Shown: one piece after another, positions 1 through 8,700 of the stretch
Numbering within the stretch: the first letter of the stretch is position 1
Layout: each line of letters begins with the position of its first letter
Assembly (NCBI RefSeq): GCF_038066595.1
Contig: NZ_JBBUTH010000004.1
Location: 186,001 to 250,000 of the forward strand
Direction: 5' to 3'
Origin: Pseudaquabacterium inlustre
GTDB taxonomy: Bacteria > Pseudomonadota > Gammaproteobacteria > Burkholderiales > Burkholderiaceae_C
Length of the DNA stretch: 64,000 nt
The notes under the pieces: model-generated
What the model saw: the letters and a program-made list of their open reading frames with translations, nothing else
Told to the model about the DNA's origin: nothing
Databases searched by the model: none
Made by a program: the position numbers and the translations under genes

Positions 1-204
1 GGCCTGGGCGGGCTGAACGTGCGCGAGCGCGAGGTGCTGGCCGGCCGCTACGGTCTGGGCGATCGCGAGCCCGAGACGCTGGAGGTGCTGGCCCAGCGCC
101 TGGGCCTGACCCGTGAGCGCGTGCGCCAGATCCAGCAGGAGGCCCTGTTGAAGCTCAAGCGCCGCCTGCTGGGCCAGGGTGTGGGGCGCGACGCGCTGTT
201 TTGA
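1..204 (+). CDS. rpoS: RNA polymerase sigma factor, C-terminal end (probably RpoS), partial
   Basis: Only the last 67 codons are in the window; the frame is open from base 1 to the TGA at 202. The residues form sigma-70 region 4.2, the helix-turn-helix that reads the -35 element, with the typical LGLTRERVRQIQ recognition-helix signature and a Lys/Arg-rich end. Sigma-70-family identity is certain from this signature. The choice of RpoS is an inference from the neighbour rlmD two genes downstream, an order common in Burkholderiales. RpoD or RpoH cannot be excluded from so short a piece. Confidence 0.75.
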   Translation, partial: GLGGLNVREREVLAGRYGLGDREPETLEVLAQRLGLTRERVRQIQQEALLKLKRRLLGQGVGRDALF

Positions 205-350
205 GCGGCGCTGTCTTGCGCTTTGTGGCTGGTTGGCGCGGCCGGCGCTCATCGCTTCCCCGAGCAGTGCGCGCCGGGCCTGCGGGCTAGCATGGCCGGC
301 AAGGCCGGACCACCGGCTTGGCCCTTCGCACCCTTCCGGAGCCCCATCGC

Positions 351-1514
351 ATGCAGCGCGTTTCCCTCCTGCCCCTGGCCTTCGCCGCATTGGGCGCGGC
401 CAGCACCGCCCAGGCCCAGACCCAGGGCGTCAGCAAGACCGAGATCGTCATCGGCACCATCCAGGACCTGTCGGGCCCGATCGCGGCGCTGGGCAAGCAA
501 AGCCGTGGTGGCATGCAGCTGCGTGTGGACGAGATCAACGAGCAGGGCGGCATCCATGGCCGCAAGCTCAAGCTGATCGCCGAGGACTCGGGCTACGACC
601 CCAAGCGCGCCGTGCTGGCGGCGCAGAAGCTGGTCAGCCAGGACAAGGTGTTCCTGGTGGCCGGCACCATTGGCACCGCCCCGGCCAATGCGGCCATGCC
701 GGTGCAGTTCGAGAAGAACGTCATCAACTTCCTGCCGATCACCGCTGCGCGCGAGATGTACGAGCCCTTCCACAAGCTTAAGTACTCGTTCGCCGCCACC
801 TACTACGACCAGATCCGCCTGACGCTGCCCAAGCTGGTGAAGGAGAAGGGCGCCAAGAAGGTGTGCTCGATGTACCAGGACGACGAGTTCGGCCTGGAGG
901 TCATCCGCGGCGCCGAGGCCGCGCTCAAGGGCCTGAGCATGGAGGTGGCCGAGAAGACCACCTACAAGCGCGGCGCCACCGACTTCAGCTCGCAGATGGC
1001 CAAGCTCAAGGCCGCCGGCTGCGACCTGGTGGTGCTGGGCACCGTGATCCGCGAGACCGTGGGCGGCATCGCCGAGGCACGCAAGATCGGCTTCAACCCC
1101 ACCTTCCTGGGCGCCAGCAGCACCTACTCGGAGCTGATCCACAAGCTGGGTGGCAAGGGCATGGACGGCTTGTACGCCACCATGACCACGCAGATCCCGT
1201 ACACCGACGAGCCCTCGCAGCCGATCCGCTTCTGGGCCAACAAGTACAAGACCAAGTTCGGTGACGACCCCACCGTGTACTCGGCCTACGGCTACAACAT
1301 CATCGACATCTTCGCCAAGGCGGCGCAGAAGGCCGGTGCCAACCTCACGACCGAGAGCTTCATCAAGGCCATGGACACCATGGTGGTGCCGCCGGACATC
1401 TTCGGCAGCGCCGAGGCCACCTACACCGCCACCAAGCGCCTGGGCAGCGAGTCGTCGCGTCTCTCCCAAATCGTGGACGGTCGGTGGAAAGTTGTCAGCG
1501 AGTACATCAAGTGA
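351..1514 (+). CDS. ABC transporter substrate-binding protein, branched-chain amino acid (Leu/Ile/Val) type
   Basis: A 387-residue periplasmic binding protein of the type I (LivJ/LivK-like) fold. It starts with a clear Sec signal peptide, a hydrophobic core followed by an AQA cleavage region about 22 residues in. The mature start (TEIVIGTIQDLSGP) is the usual first strand of the family, and the SASSTYSE-like and SAYGYNIIDI segments also fit HAAT-family receptors. An in-frame start at 318 would add an unlikely charged stretch before the signal peptide, so ATG 351 is preferred. No permease or ATPase gene of a Liv system is adjacent, so it is an orphan receptor here. The ligand cannot be told from sequence. 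A 36-bp palindromic repeat and a terminator follow. Confidence 0.85.
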   Translation: MQRVSLLPLAFAALGAASTAQAQTQGVSKTEIVIGTIQDLSGPIAALGKQSRGGMQLRVDEINEQGGIHGRKLKLIAEDSGYDPKRAVLAAQKLVSQDKVFLVAGTIGTAPANAAMPVQFEKNVINFLPITAAREMYEPFHKLKYSFAATYYDQIRLTLPKLVKEKGAKKVCSMYQDDEFGLEVIRGAEAALKGLSMEVAEKTTYKRGATDFSSQMAKLKAAGCDLVVLGTVIRETVGGIAEARKIGFNPTFLGASSTYSELIHKLGGKGMDGLYATMTTQIPYTDEPSQPIRFWANKYKTKFGDDPTVYSAYGYNIIDIFAKAAQKAGANLTTESFIKAMDTMVVPPDIFGSAEATYTATKRLGSESSRLSQIVDGRWKVVSEYIK

Positions 1515-1520
1515 GATGGT

Positions 1521-1556
1521 GCACCCGGTGCCGCGGGTACGCGGCACCACCCGCCG
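1521..1556. repeat. 36-bp palindromic dispersed repeat, copy 1
   Basis: This element begins seven bases after the stop of the binding-protein gene. Its core is a perfect inverted repeat, GGTGCCGCG and CGCGGCACC around a 4-base loop (1527-1548). A second copy with one mismatch lies at 52588-52623, also directly after a stop codon. The placement resembles REP-type elements that cap mRNAs, but no family was recognised. Confidence 0.7.
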
Positions 1557-1629
1557 GGCGGGTCGCCGGCCGGCTTCGGGCGGCCGGGCGCTCGGCCGGC
1601 GCGCCTTCGATGGCCTCCTGATCTGCGCA

Positions 1630-1651
1630 AGCCGCCCCCGGGCGGCTTTTT
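1630..1651 (+). terminator. Rho-independent terminator after the binding-protein gene
   Basis: A GC-only stem (GCCGCC pairing with GGCGGC, extendable by an A-T and a C-G pair) is followed by five T residues. It lies between the binding-protein gene and rlmD and would end transcription from upstream. Confidence 0.75.
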
Positions 1652-1659
1652 CATGCCCG

Positions 1660-1665
1660 GATAAT
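1660..1665 (+). promoter_or_regulatory. Candidate -10 element of rlmD, 7 bases before the ATG
   Basis: GATAAT lies seven bases before the rlmD ATG. A -10 box at this distance would put the transcription start on or next to the start codon, giving a leaderless or nearly leaderless mRNA. There is no Shine-Dalgarno sequence before this ATG, which fits. No convincing -35 box is seen, and the spot just downstream of a terminator is consistent with a new transcription unit. Confidence 0.45.
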
Positions 1666-1672
1666 CCGGCCC

Positions 1673-3034
1673 ATGACTGCACGTGACGAATGGTTGAAGG
1701 TCGACGCGATCGACCTGGAGGCGCAGGGCGTGGCCCGCAACGCCGAAGGCAAGGTGGTGTTCATCGAGGGCGCCCTGCCGGGTGAAGAGGTGCAGGTCCA
1801 GGTTGGCCGCAGCAAGAACGCCTGGGAGCAGGGCGCGCTGACCGCGCTGCGCAAGGAAAGCGCGCTGCGCGTGCGCCCCGGCTGCCCGCACTTCGGCCTG
1901 CACGCCGGCGCCTGCGGCGGCTGCAAGATGCAGCACGTGGATGGCGCCGCCCAGGTGGCCATCAAGCAGCGCGTGCTGGAGGACAACCTGGCCCACCTGG
2001 CCAAGGTGAAGGCCGAGAACCTGCTGCGCCCGATCCAGGGCCCCGACTGGGGCTACCGCTTCCGTGCGCGCCTGTCGGTGCGCTACGTGCCGCGCAAGGG
2101 CACGGTGCTGGTGGGCTTCCACGAGCGCAAGAGCCGCTACGTGGCCGACATGCAGGTCTGCCCGGTGCTGCCGGCCAAGGTCAGCCAGATGCTGATGCCG
2201 CTGCGTGCACTGATCGGCGGCATGGACCAGCGCGACCGGCTGCCGCAGATCGAACTGGCGATCGGCCAGGCCGAGGCCGGCCCGGTCGTCGCGCTGGTGC
2301 TGCGCCACCTCGAGCCGCTGACCGAGGCCGACCTGGGGCGCCTGCGCGCCTTCGGCGCCGAGCACGGCGTGCAGTGGTGGCTGCAGCCCAAGGGGCCCGA
2401 CACGGTGCATCTGCTGGACGAGGGTGGGCCGGAGTTGGCCTACACGCTGCCCGAGTTCGGCATCGTGATGCCCTTCAAGCCCACCGACTTCACGCAGGTG
2501 AACCACCAGATCAACACCGTGCTGGTGGGTCGCGCGCTGCGCCTGCTGGCGCCCACGCGCGACGAGCGGGTGATCGACTGGTTCTGCGGCCTGGGCAACT
2601 TCACGCTGCCGATCGCCACGCTGGCGCGCGAGGTGCTGGGCATCGAGGGCAGCGAGACCCTGGTGCAGCGCTCGCGCGAGAACGCGGCGCGCAACGGCCT
2701 GACCGAGCGCGCCACGTTTGCCGCACGCAACCTGTTCGAGTTGTCGCCCGATGACCTGGTGGCCTACGGCCAGGCCGACAAGTGGCTGGTGGATCCGCCA
2801 CGCGAAGGCGCCTTCGCGCTGTCCAAGGCCCTGGCCGACCTGCATGCCGCGCCGCGCGCCGACTGGACACCGCCCAAGCGCATCGTCTACGTCAGCTGCA
2901 ACCCGTCCACGCTGGCGCGCGATGCCGGCCTGCTGGTGCACCAGGCCGGCTACCGCTGCGTGGCGGCCGGCGCGGTGAACATGTTCCCGCACACGGCGCA
3001 TGTGGAGAGCATGGCGGTGTTCGAGCGCGGTTGA
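1673..3034 (+). CDS. rlmD: 23S rRNA (uracil-1939-C5)-methyltransferase RlmD
   Basis: RlmD (formerly RumA) transfers a methyl group from S-adenosylmethionine to C5 of U1939 in 23S rRNA. The 453-residue protein shows the N-terminal TRAM-like domain, then cysteines 71, 81 and 84 plus one near 163 that would ligate the family's [4Fe-4S] cluster. A SAM-binding stretch WFCGLGNFTLP lies in the C-terminal half. The catalytic nucleophile motif SCNPSTLARD gives Cys409, and a Glu in HVESM (Glu445) is the usual base. The length is normal for the family (E. coli RlmD is about 430). The gene stands alone between a terminator upstream and a bidirectional terminator downstream. Confidence 0.95.
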   Translation: MTARDEWLKVDAIDLEAQGVARNAEGKVVFIEGALPGEEVQVQVGRSKNAWEQGALTALRKESALRVRPGCPHFGLHAGACGGCKMQHVDGAAQVAIKQRVLEDNLAHLAKVKAENLLRPIQGPDWGYRFRARLSVRYVPRKGTVLVGFHERKSRYVADMQVCPVLPAKVSQMLMPLRALIGGMDQRDRLPQIELAIGQAEAGPVVALVLRHLEPLTEADLGRLRAFGAEHGVQWWLQPKGPDTVHLLDEGGPELAYTLPEFGIVMPFKPTDFTQVNHQINTVLVGRALRLLAPTRDERVIDWFCGLGNFTLPIATLAREVLGIEGSETLVQRSRENAARNGLTERATFAARNLFELSPDDLVAYGQADKWLVDPPREGAFALSKALADLHAAPRADWTPPKRIVYVSCNPSTLARDAGLLVHQAGYRCVAAGAVNMFPHTAHVESMAVFERG

Positions 3035-3056
3035 CGCGCTTCTGGCGAGCATGAAA

Positions 3057-3078
3057 AAGGGCACCCGAGGGTGCCCTT
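3057..3078 (-). terminator. Terminator between the convergent rlmD and Bax inhibitor-1 genes
   Basis: AAGGGCACC pairs with GGTGCCCTT around a CGAG loop. Read on the minus strand the hairpin is followed by five T residues, so it is a good terminator for the minus-strand membrane protein gene. On the plus strand only a short T run follows, so it is weaker for rlmD. Confidence 0.75.
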
Positions 3079-3100
3079 GTCGTTTCAGCAGGTGCTGCGA

Positions 3101-3799
3101 TCAGTCGCGCTCGCCGCCGACGATGCCCAGGATGGACAGCAGGCTCTGGAACACGTTGTAGATGTCCAGGTAGATGGCCAGCGTGGCGCTGATGTAGTTG
3201 GTCTCGCCGCCGTCGATCACGCGCTTGATGTCGAACAGCATGAAGCCCGAGAAGATCACGATGGCCAGCACCGACAGCGTCATCATCAGCGCGCTGCTTT
3301 GCAGGAAGATGTTCACGAGGCCCACCACCATCAGGATCAGGGCGCCGACGAACAGGAACTTGCCCATGTTCGACAGGTCGCGCTTGATCACCGTGGCCAG
3401 CGTGGCCATGCCGAAGAACACCACGGCCGTGCCGCCGAAGGCGGTCATGATCAGGCCGCTGCCGTTCTTGAAGCCCAGGATGGCCGCCAGCAGGCGCGAC
3501 AGCATCAGGCCCATGAAGAACGTGAAGGCCAGCAGCACGGCGACGCCGGTGGCCGATTCCTTGGTCTTCTCGATCGCGAACATGAAGCCGAACGCGCCGG
3601 CCAGGAACACGATGGCCGACAGGCCCATGCCCATCGAGGCCATGATGCCGGTGCTGACACCGACCCAGGCGCCCAGCACGGTGGGCACCATCGACAGCGC
3701 GAGCAGCCAATAGGTGTTGCGCAGCACGCGGTTGCGGCTGGCCGCCAGCGCGCCGCCGCCGGCGTAGCCGGTGCCGAAGTGCAGGCCTTGTTCGTTCAT
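3101..3799 (-). CDS. Bax inhibitor-1/YccA family membrane protein
   Basis: A 232-residue polytopic inner-membrane protein of the BI-1/YccA (TMBIM) family, whose members form calcium-leak-like channels or, in E. coli, interact with FtsH (YccA, YbhL). After a short hydrophilic N-terminus, seven hydrophobic segments can be counted. They include the opening RNTYWLLALSMVPTVLG helix and the conserved ending in which an FDIKRVIDGG loop precedes the last helices (ATLAIYLDIYNVFQSLLSI). That C-terminal signature is diagnostic of the family. The gene is monocistronic, convergent with rlmD and divergent from the GlcG-like gene. An ftsH gene lies about 9 kb away, but no operon link exists. Confidence 0.9.
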   Translation of the reverse strand: MNEQGLHFGTGYAGGGALAASRNRVLRNTYWLLALSMVPTVLGAWVGVSTGIMASMGMGLSAIVFLAGAFGFMFAIEKTKESATGVAVLLAFTFFMGLMLSRLLAAILGFKNGSGLIMTAFGGTAVVFFGMATLATVIKRDLSNMGKFLFVGALILMVVGLVNIFLQSSALMMTLSVLAIVIFSGFMLFDIKRVIDGGETNYISATLAIYLDIYNVFQSLLSILGIVGGERD

Positions 3800-3949
3800 G
3801 AGGACTCCTGGTCTTCAAGGGTTGAGGAATGCGGGTCAGACCGCGCCGCGGATTCTAAGTTCCGCAGGTCAGTTGTGGCCTTTTGAACAGGAATCGCGGG
3901 CATTCCCTGGGTCACACTGCCGGCCTCTCTCCTCAACGGTCGCAGAACC

Positions 3950-4363
3950 ATGAACACCAAGCCTTTTCTCACCCTCGACGATGCGCGCGCCATGGCCCAG
4001 GCGGCCGAGCGCGAGGCCCTGGCCCACCAGTGGGCCGTGACGATCGCCATCGTCGACGACGGCGGCCACCTGCTGTGGCTGCAGCGCCTGGATGGCGCGG
4101 CGCCGATCTCGTCGCAGATTGCCCCGGCCAAGGCGCGCACGGCCGCCGTCGGCCGTCGCGAGAGCCGGGTGTACGAGGAAATGATCAACGGCGGACGCGT
4201 TTCCTTCCTCAGTGCCCCGTCGCTCGAGGGCCTGCTCGAGGGCGGCGTGCCGGTGCTGGTGGACGGGCACTGCATCGGCGCGGTGGGCGTCAGCGGTGTG
4301 AAGTCCAGCGAGGACGCCCAGATCGCGCGCGCCGGCATCGCGGCGCTGTCGGCGGCGGCCTGA
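3950..4363 (+). CDS. GlcG/HbpS family haem-binding-like protein
   Basis: A 137-residue protein of the GlcG/HbpS (DUF336) family, small alpha/beta proteins related to glycolate-operon GlcG and to the haem-degrading HbpS. Family hallmarks visible are the LTLDDARAMAQAAEREA start, the VDDGGHLLWLQRLDGA strand-turn, the lysine-containing AKARTAA helix, and the GAVGVSG turn near the end. No signal peptide is seen, so it should be cytoplasmic. It is not beside glycolate oxidase genes here and is preceded only by a short spacer (3800-3949) shared with the divergent BI-1 gene. The biochemical role is uncertain. Confidence 0.8.
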   Translation: MNTKPFLTLDDARAMAQAAEREALAHQWAVTIAIVDDGGHLLWLQRLDGAAPISSQIAPAKARTAAVGRRESRVYEEMINGGRVSFLSAPSLEGLLEGGVPVLVDGHCIGAVGVSGVKSSEDAQIARAGIAALSAAA

Positions 4364-4469
4364 TCGCGATGGCCTGAGCGCGGCGAGACGGGTGGACTGG
4401 GCCCCAGTGCCCGGCGCACACCCGTGCACCGGCTGAGGGCATGGTGCTCTCCGGGCAAACCCTTGCGGC

Positions 4470-4475
4470 TATAAT
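4470..4475 (+). promoter_or_regulatory. Candidate -10 box of the carAB promoter
   Basis: A consensus TATAAT stands about 127 bases before the carA start in otherwise GC-rich DNA. A -35 hexamer at 17 bases spacing is poor. A transcript starting near 4482 would carry a leader of about 120 bases. Confidence 0.55.
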
Positions 4476-4480
4476 TCGAA

Positions 4481-4601
4481 GGTTTACCCGCCACCACCGC
4501 AGCCTTAGCGAAACTCCCCGCGAAGTTTCCGTCCGGATGCCGTCCCCCAGCTTCTTCGGGGTCGACGGCGCTGGGGCTGCGCGACTTCCGGAGCTTCTCC
4601 C
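4481..4601 (+). promoter_or_regulatory. Structured 5' leader of carAB
   Basis: The predicted carAB leader contains two hairpins. The first is GAAACT paired with AGTTTC around an 8-base loop (4510-4529). The second is CCCCAGC paired with GCTGGGG around an 18-base loop (4545-4576). GGAG follows at about 4590 before the carA start. In other bacteria carAB is controlled by pyrimidines and arginine, partly through leader or promoter effects. That this leader is regulatory is an inference; no known riboswitch class was recognised. Confidence 0.4.
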
Positions 4602-5774
4602 TTGCTGCCAGTTCTGCCCCCCGCCATCCTCGCACTCGCAGACGGCACGGTCTTTCAGGGCATCTCGATCGGCGCTGCCGGTCACACCGTGGGCGAGGTG
4701 GTGTTCAACACCGCGCTCACCGGCTACCAGGAAATCCTCACCGACCCCAGCTACTGCCGGCAGATCGTCACGCTGACGTATCCGCACATCGGCAACTACG
4801 GTGTCAACGAGGAAGACGTGGAAGCCGCGAAAGTCCACGCCGCCGGCCTGATCATCAAGGACCTGCCGCCGCGCATCTCGAACTTCCGCGCCGGCCTCAC
4901 GCTGTCGCAGTACCTCGAGCGCGAAGGCACCGTGGCCATTGCCGGCCTGGACACCCGCCGCCTGACCCGCGTGCTGCGCACGAAGGGTGCGCAGAACGGT
5001 TGTATCGCCACCTTCGCCGCTGGCCATGTGGTCAGTCAGGCCGACATCGACACCGCCATCGCCCACGCCCAGGCCGCGCCCAGCATGGCCGGCCAGGACC
5101 TGGCCCAGGTGGTCACGGTGAGCGAGCCCTACGCCTGGACCGAGACCGAATGGCAACTGGGCAGCGGCTACGGCCAGGTCAGCGACGCCCGCTTCCACGT
5201 CGTGGCCTATGACTTCGGCGTCAAGCGCAACATCCTGCGCATGCTGGCCAGCCGCGGCTGCCGCATCACCGTGGTGCCGGCCAAGACGCCCGCCGCCGAG
5301 GTGCTGGCCCTCCAGCCCGACGGCATCTTCCTGTCCAACGGCCCCGGCGATCCGCAGCCCTGCGACTACGCCATCGCCGCCGCCAAGACGCTGATCGAGA
5401 CCGGCATCCCCACCTTCGGCATCTGCCTGGGCCACCAGATCATGGCCCTGGCCTCGGGCGCCAAGACCTTCAAGATGAAGTTCGGCCACCACGGTGCCAA
5501 CCACCCGGTGAAGGATCTGGACTCGGGCCGCGTGTCGATCACCAGCCAGAACCATGGCTTCGCGGTCGACGAGACGAGCCTGCCGGCCAACCTGCGCCCC
5601 ACGCACGTGAGCCTGTTCGACGGCACGCTGCAGGGCCTGGCCCGCACCGACAAGCCGGCCTTCTGCTTCCAGGGCCACCCCGAGGCCTCGCCCGGCCCTC
5701 ACGACATTGCCTACCTGTTCGACCGCTTCACCACGCTGATGGCCGAGAAGAACGTGGAGAAGAAGAATGCCTAA
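4602..5774 (+). CDS. carA: Carbamoyl-phosphate synthase small (glutaminase) subunit
   Basis: CarA hydrolyses glutamine and passes ammonia to CarB for carbamoyl phosphate synthesis, feeding arginine and pyrimidine biosynthesis. The 390-residue protein has the N-terminal CPSase small-subunit domain (ALADGTVFQG, FNTALTGYQEILTDPSY). The C-terminal class I glutamine amidotransferase domain carries nucleophile Cys275 in GICLGHQ and the His359/Glu361 pair in FQGHPEASPGP. The start is TTG at 4602, chosen because homologues begin with the same PPAILALADGT segment and a GGAG lies eight bases upstream. No ATG fits. The stop overlaps the carB start by eight bases, indicating translational coupling. Confidence 0.95.
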   Translation: MLPVLPPAILALADGTVFQGISIGAAGHTVGEVVFNTALTGYQEILTDPSYCRQIVTLTYPHIGNYGVNEEDVEAAKVHAAGLIIKDLPPRISNFRAGLTLSQYLEREGTVAIAGLDTRRLTRVLRTKGAQNGCIATFAAGHVVSQADIDTAIAHAQAAPSMAGQDLAQVVTVSEPYAWTETEWQLGSGYGQVSDARFHVVAYDFGVKRNILRMLASRGCRITVVPAKTPAAEVLALQPDGIFLSNGPGDPQPCDYAIAAAKTLIETGIPTFGICLGHQIMALASGAKTFKMKFGHHGANHPVKDLDSGRVSITSQNHGFAVDETSLPANLRPTHVSLFDGTLQGLARTDKPAFCFQGHPEASPGPHDIAYLFDRFTTLMAEKNVEKKNA

Positions 5775-8700
5775 GCGTACCGACCTGCACAGCATCCTGA
5801 TCATTGGCGCTGGTCCGATCATCATCGGCCAGGCCTGCGAATTCGACTACTCCGGCGCCCAGGCCTGCAAGGCGCTGCGCCAGGAGGGCTACCGCGTCAT
5901 CCTGGTCAACAGCAATCCGGCGACCATCATGACCGACCCGGAGATGGCCGATGCGACCTACATCGAGCCCATCACCTGGCAGGTGGTCGAGAAGATCATC
6001 GCCAAAGAGCGCGCCGCGCGCCCCGACGAGAAGATGGCCGTGCTGCCCACCATGGGTGGCCAGACGGCGCTGAACTGCGCGCTCGACCTGCACAAGCACG
6101 GCGTGCTGGCCAAGTACGGCGTGGAGATGATCGGTGCCAACGAGCACGCGATCGAGAAGGCCGAAGACCGCCTGAAGTTCAAGGACGCGATGACCTCGAT
6201 CGGCCTGGACTCGGCCAAGTCGGGCATCGCGCACACGATGGAAGAGGCCTGGGGCGTGCAGAAGCGCATCCAGGCCGAGATCGGTGGCACCGGCTTTCCG
6301 ATGGTCATCCGCCCCAGCTTCACGCTGGGCGGCACCGGCGGCGGCATCGCCTACAACCCGGAAGAGTTCGAGGAGATCTGCAAGCGCGGCCTCGACCTGA
6401 GCCCCACCAACGAACTCCTGATCGAGGAAAGCCTGATCGGCTGGAAGGAGTACGAGATGGAGGTCGTCCGCGACAAGGCGGACAACTGCATCATCGTCTG
6501 CTCGATCGAGAACCTCGACCCGATGGGCATCCACACCGGTGACTCGATCACCGTGGCCCCGGCGCAGACGCTGACCGACAAGGAATACCAGCTGCTGCGC
6601 AACGCCTCGATCGCCATCCTGCGCGAGATCGGCGTGGACACCGGCGGCTCCAACGTGCAGTTCTCGATCAACCCGGCCAACGGCCGCATGATCGTGATCG
6701 AGATGAACCCGCGTGTCTCGCGCTCGTCGGCCCTGGCCTCCAAGGCCACCGGCTTCCCGATCGCCAAGATCGCTGCCAAGCTGGCGGTGGGCTACACGCT
6801 CGACGAACTGAAGAACGACATCACCGGCGGCGCCACGCCGGCCTCGTTCGAGCCCTCGATCGACTACGTCGTCACCAAGATCCCGCGCTTCGCGTTCGAG
6901 AAGTTCCGCGAGGCCGATCCGCACCTGACCACGCAGATGAAGAGCGTGGGCGAGGTGATGGCCATGGGCCGTACCTTCCAGGAATCGTTCCAGAAGGCGC
7001 TGCGCGGCCTGGAGACCGGCATCGACGGCCTGACCGAGCGCACCGAGGTGCACGGCGGAGACCGCGAGGAGATCGTCGAGGCCATCGGCAACGCCGGCCC
7101 CGAGCGCATCCTGTTCCTGGCCGACGCGTTCCGCATCGGCATGACGCTGGACGAGATCTTCGAGGAAACCGCGATCGACCCGTGGTTCCTGTCGCAGATC
7201 GAGCAGATCATCGCCACCGAGAAGCAGCTCGCCGGCCGCACGCTCGAGAGCCTGAGCGCCGCCGAGTTGCGCTACGTGAAGCAGAAGGGCTTCTCCGACA
7301 AGCGCCTGGCCAAGCTGCTGGGCACGCACCAGCATGCCGTGCGCGCCGCCCGCCATGCCGCCGGCGTGCGCCCGGTGTACAAGCGCGTGGACACCTGCGC
7401 GGCCGAGTTCGCCACGCAGACCGCCTACCTGTACAGCTGCTACGAGACGCTGGACGGCGAGTGCGAAGCCGAACCCACCGACAAGAAGAAGATCATGGTG
7501 CTGGGCGGTGGCCCGAACCGCATCGGCCAGGGTATCGAGTTCGACTACTGCTGCGTCCACGCCGCCCTCGCGATGCGCGAGGACGGCTACGAGACCATCA
7601 TGGTCAACTGCAACCCGGAAACCGTGTCGACCGACTACGACACCAGCGACCGCCTGTACTTCGAGCCGGTGACGCTGGAGGACGTGCTCGAGATCGTCGA
7701 CAAGGAAAAGCCGGCCGGCGTGATCGTGCAGTACGGCGGCCAGACGCCGCTGAAGCTGGCGCTCGACCTCGAGCGCGCCGGTGTGCCCATCATCGGCACC
7801 AGCCCCGACAGCATCGACATCGCCGAGGACCGCGAGCGCTTCCAGCAGCTGCTGCACACGCTGGGCCTGAAGCAGCCGCCCAACCGCACCGCGCGCACCG
7901 AGGACACCGCGATCGCGCTGGCCAACGAGATCGGCTACCCGCTGGTGGTGCGCCCCAGCTATGTGCTGGGCGGCCGCGCGATGGAGATCGTGCACGGCGA
8001 CAAGGACCTCGAGCGCTACATGCGCGAGGCCGTGCGCGTGTCCGAGAAGAGCCCGGTGCTGCTGGACCGCTTCCTCGACGATGCGGTCGAGGTCGACGTC
8101 GACTGCATCAGCGATGGCACCGACGTGATGATCGGCGGCATCATGGAGCACATCGAGCAGGCCGGCGTGCACTCGGGCGACTCGGCCTGTTCGCTGCCGC
8201 CGTACACGCTGTCGGCCGCGCTGCAGGATGAGCTGCGTCGCCAGACCGCGCTGATGGCCAAGGCCCTGAAGGTGGTGGGCCTGATGAACGTGCAGTTCGC
8301 CATCCAGGGCGACGTGACTGGCAGCCTCGAGGCCTGCACCGTCTACGTGCTGGAAGTGAACCCGCGCGCCTCGCGCACCGTGCCCTATGTGTCCAAGGCC
8401 ACCGGCCAGCCGCTGGCCAAGATCGCCGCCCGCTGCATGGCCGGCCAGAAGCTGCAGGACCAGAAGGGCCTGGGCGGCGTGGCCCCGCACGAGGTGGTGC
8501 CGCCGTACTTCTCGGTGAAGGAGGCGGTGTTCCCGTTCAACAAGTTCCCGGGCGTGGACCCCATCCTCGGCCCCGAGATGCGCAGCACCGGCGAGGTGAT
8601 GGGCGTGGGCCGCAACTTCGGCCAGGCCATGCTGAAGAGCCAGCTCGGCGCCGGCAGCCGCCTGCCGGCCAAGGGCACGGTGGTGATCACCGTGAAGAAC

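Noticed and set aside
4441..4776. A possible 111-residue leader peptide or gene before carA
   Set aside because: It contains the candidate promoter and runs into carA in another frame; no ribosome site, and no amino acid run typical of attenuator peptides.
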